Part shown: piece after piece, positions 63,415-64,000 of the stretch
How the letters are laid out: every line of letters starts with the position of its first letter
How positions within the stretch are numbered: position 1 is the stretch's first letter
Assembly: GCA_013215715.1 (NCBI GenBank)
Contig: JABSQT010000002.1
Location: 62,001 to 126,000 of the forward strand
Reading direction: 5' to 3'
DNA length: 64,000 nt
From: Mycoplasmatales bacterium
Lineage (GTDB): Bacteria; Bacillota_I; Bacilli_A; Mycoplasmatales; Metamycoplasmataceae
Translations under genes and position numbers: made by a program
The notes under the pieces: model-generated
Told to the model about the DNA's origin: nothing
What the model saw: only the letters and a program-made list of their open reading frames with translations
The model's database searches: none

Positions 63415-63501
63415 TGGTGCCCAGGACTGGACTTGAACCAGCACAGTATTGCTACCGGGGGATTTTAAGTCCCCTGCGTCTACCAATTTCGCCACCTGGG
63501 C
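63415..63501 (-). tRNA. tRNA-Leu (anticodon UAA)
   Basis: This 87-nt class II tRNA has a long variable arm. The acceptor GCCCAGG pairs with CCTGGGC, the anticodon stem-loop GGGGA-CTTAAAA-TCCCC gives TAA, and the T-loop is GTTCAAGTC. CCA is encoded. The promoter -10 (TAAAAT, about 63526-63531) lies directly after the metG terminator. Confidence 0.97.
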
Positions 63502-63534
63502 AGGTGTTTACTTTGTTGCTTTATTATTTTATCA

Positions 63535-63562
63535 AAAAAAATAGCATTTGTTGCTATTTTGT
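63535..63562 (-). terminator. metG terminator
   Basis: An AAAATAGCA-ACAAA-TGCTATTTT hairpin is followed by T-run on the minus strand, just after the metG stop. The tRNA promoter follows at once. Confidence 0.85.
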
Positions 63563-63564
63563 TA

Positions 63565-64000
63565 TTATTTTATTCTTTGAAATAGAACATCACCTTTTTT
63601 AACCATTATTTTATCGAATTTTTCAAAGTTGGTTATTTCATTTAATGATAAATTTTCGACTTGTAATTGTTCCATAGCTAATGATGTTTTATTTGGAATA
63701 ACTACTGATAAATATGTTGTAACAGCATAAATACCATTTAATAATATATTCAATACTTGTGATAATCTTTCTTTATCTTCTTTTAAAGTTCATGGTTGCG
63801 TTTTATCAATATAACCATTTAAAGATTTCGAAAGTTTTGTCGCTACTTCAAAAGCTTTATTGATTGAGAAATTATCAAAATGTTTTATATATTTTTCTTT
63901 TGAAGAAATTATTTCATTTATTATTTCTCTATCAAATTCATGTTCTGTTTTTGTAAATTTAATCGGTTTATCAAATGATTGTAATGTCATAGCAATCGTT
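63565..64000 (-). CDS. metG: Methionyl-tRNA synthetase, C-terminal part
   Basis: Only the last 145 residues or so are in the window; the 5' end lies beyond the right edge. The visible part is the helical anticodon-binding domain of MetRS, with FSINKAFEVATKLSKSLNGYI, DKTQPW (the Trp is a TGA codon) and a short NILLNGIYAVTTYLSVVIP helix. It ends with the family-like MVKKGDVLFQRI, matching KVxKGExLFPRI. No C-terminal tRNA-binding (EMAP-like) extension follows. A terminator sits directly after the stop. The identity rests on this C-terminal domain alone. Confidence 0.85.

Noticed and set aside
63301-63602. Short frames covering the tRNA genes on both strands.
   Set aside because: The DNA folds into two complete tRNA cloverleafs with encoded CCA, which explains the open frames.

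Overview
The window comes from an AT-rich wall-less bacterium (class Mollicutes) that reads UGA as tryptophan. Many proteins are interrupted by in-frame TGA at positions where the family has Trp (leuS, aspS, secDF, dnaJ, ileS, pyrG, lon, uvrABC), and the frame continues intact across each one. There is no peptidoglycan pathway, but a mraZ-rsmH-ftsA-ftsZ cluster is present. Gene content (fused SecDF, lspA next to ileS, T-box and riboswitch control) resembles the Spiroplasma/Entomoplasma/mycoides side of the class. A LeuRS without its editing domain is, as far as I know, described from Mycoplasma mobile. I therefore do not name a genus.

Layout, left to right; most genes are on the minus strand. 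(1) 1-9,060: leuS (partial), a MATE exporter, an ECF-type membrane protein, T-box-controlled hisS-aspS, and fused secDF. (2) 9,080-14,030: ruvA-ruvB, CIRCE-controlled dnaJ, a degV-family gene and rarA. (3) 14,180-20,740: a str operon (rpsL-rpsG-fusA) split from tuf by a Na/phosphate symporter gene. (4) 20,820-22,860: unknown membrane proteins, including a YugP-like protein that has lost HExxH, with a CIRCE-like element between them. (5) 22,930-32,010: rRNA/tRNA methylation and pseudouridylation, folD, pepA, acpS-plsC-scpA-scpB, an RNase HIII and lspA. (6) 32,037-41,353: T-box-controlled ileS, HU, pyrG, the division cluster with MraZ boxes, and rpmF. (7) 41,448-50,062: tmcAL, a MarR-MATE pair, small membrane proteins, a YigZ fragment, pfkA, pyk and deoB. 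(8) 50,086-56,612: lon with CIRCE, FMN-riboswitch-controlled ribU, a DUF2188 tail-anchored protein, and a lysine-riboswitch-controlled permease. (9) 56,636-64,000: uvrC-uvrB-uvrA, tRNA-Lys, tRNA-Leu and metG (partial).

The content is housekeeping: translation, DNA repair, division, proteolysis, glycolysis and nutrient uptake. I see no insertion sequence, phage, CRISPR or accessory island. The striking features are regulatory and reductive. Two T-boxes have different stem I architectures. Two riboswitches have readable expression platforms. CIRCE elements double as terminators. MraZ boxes repeat every 10 bp. About fifteen genes start exactly six or seven bases after the -10 box, which implies leaderless mRNAs. 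Several enzymes have lost whole domains, most notably the CP1 editing domain of LeuRS.
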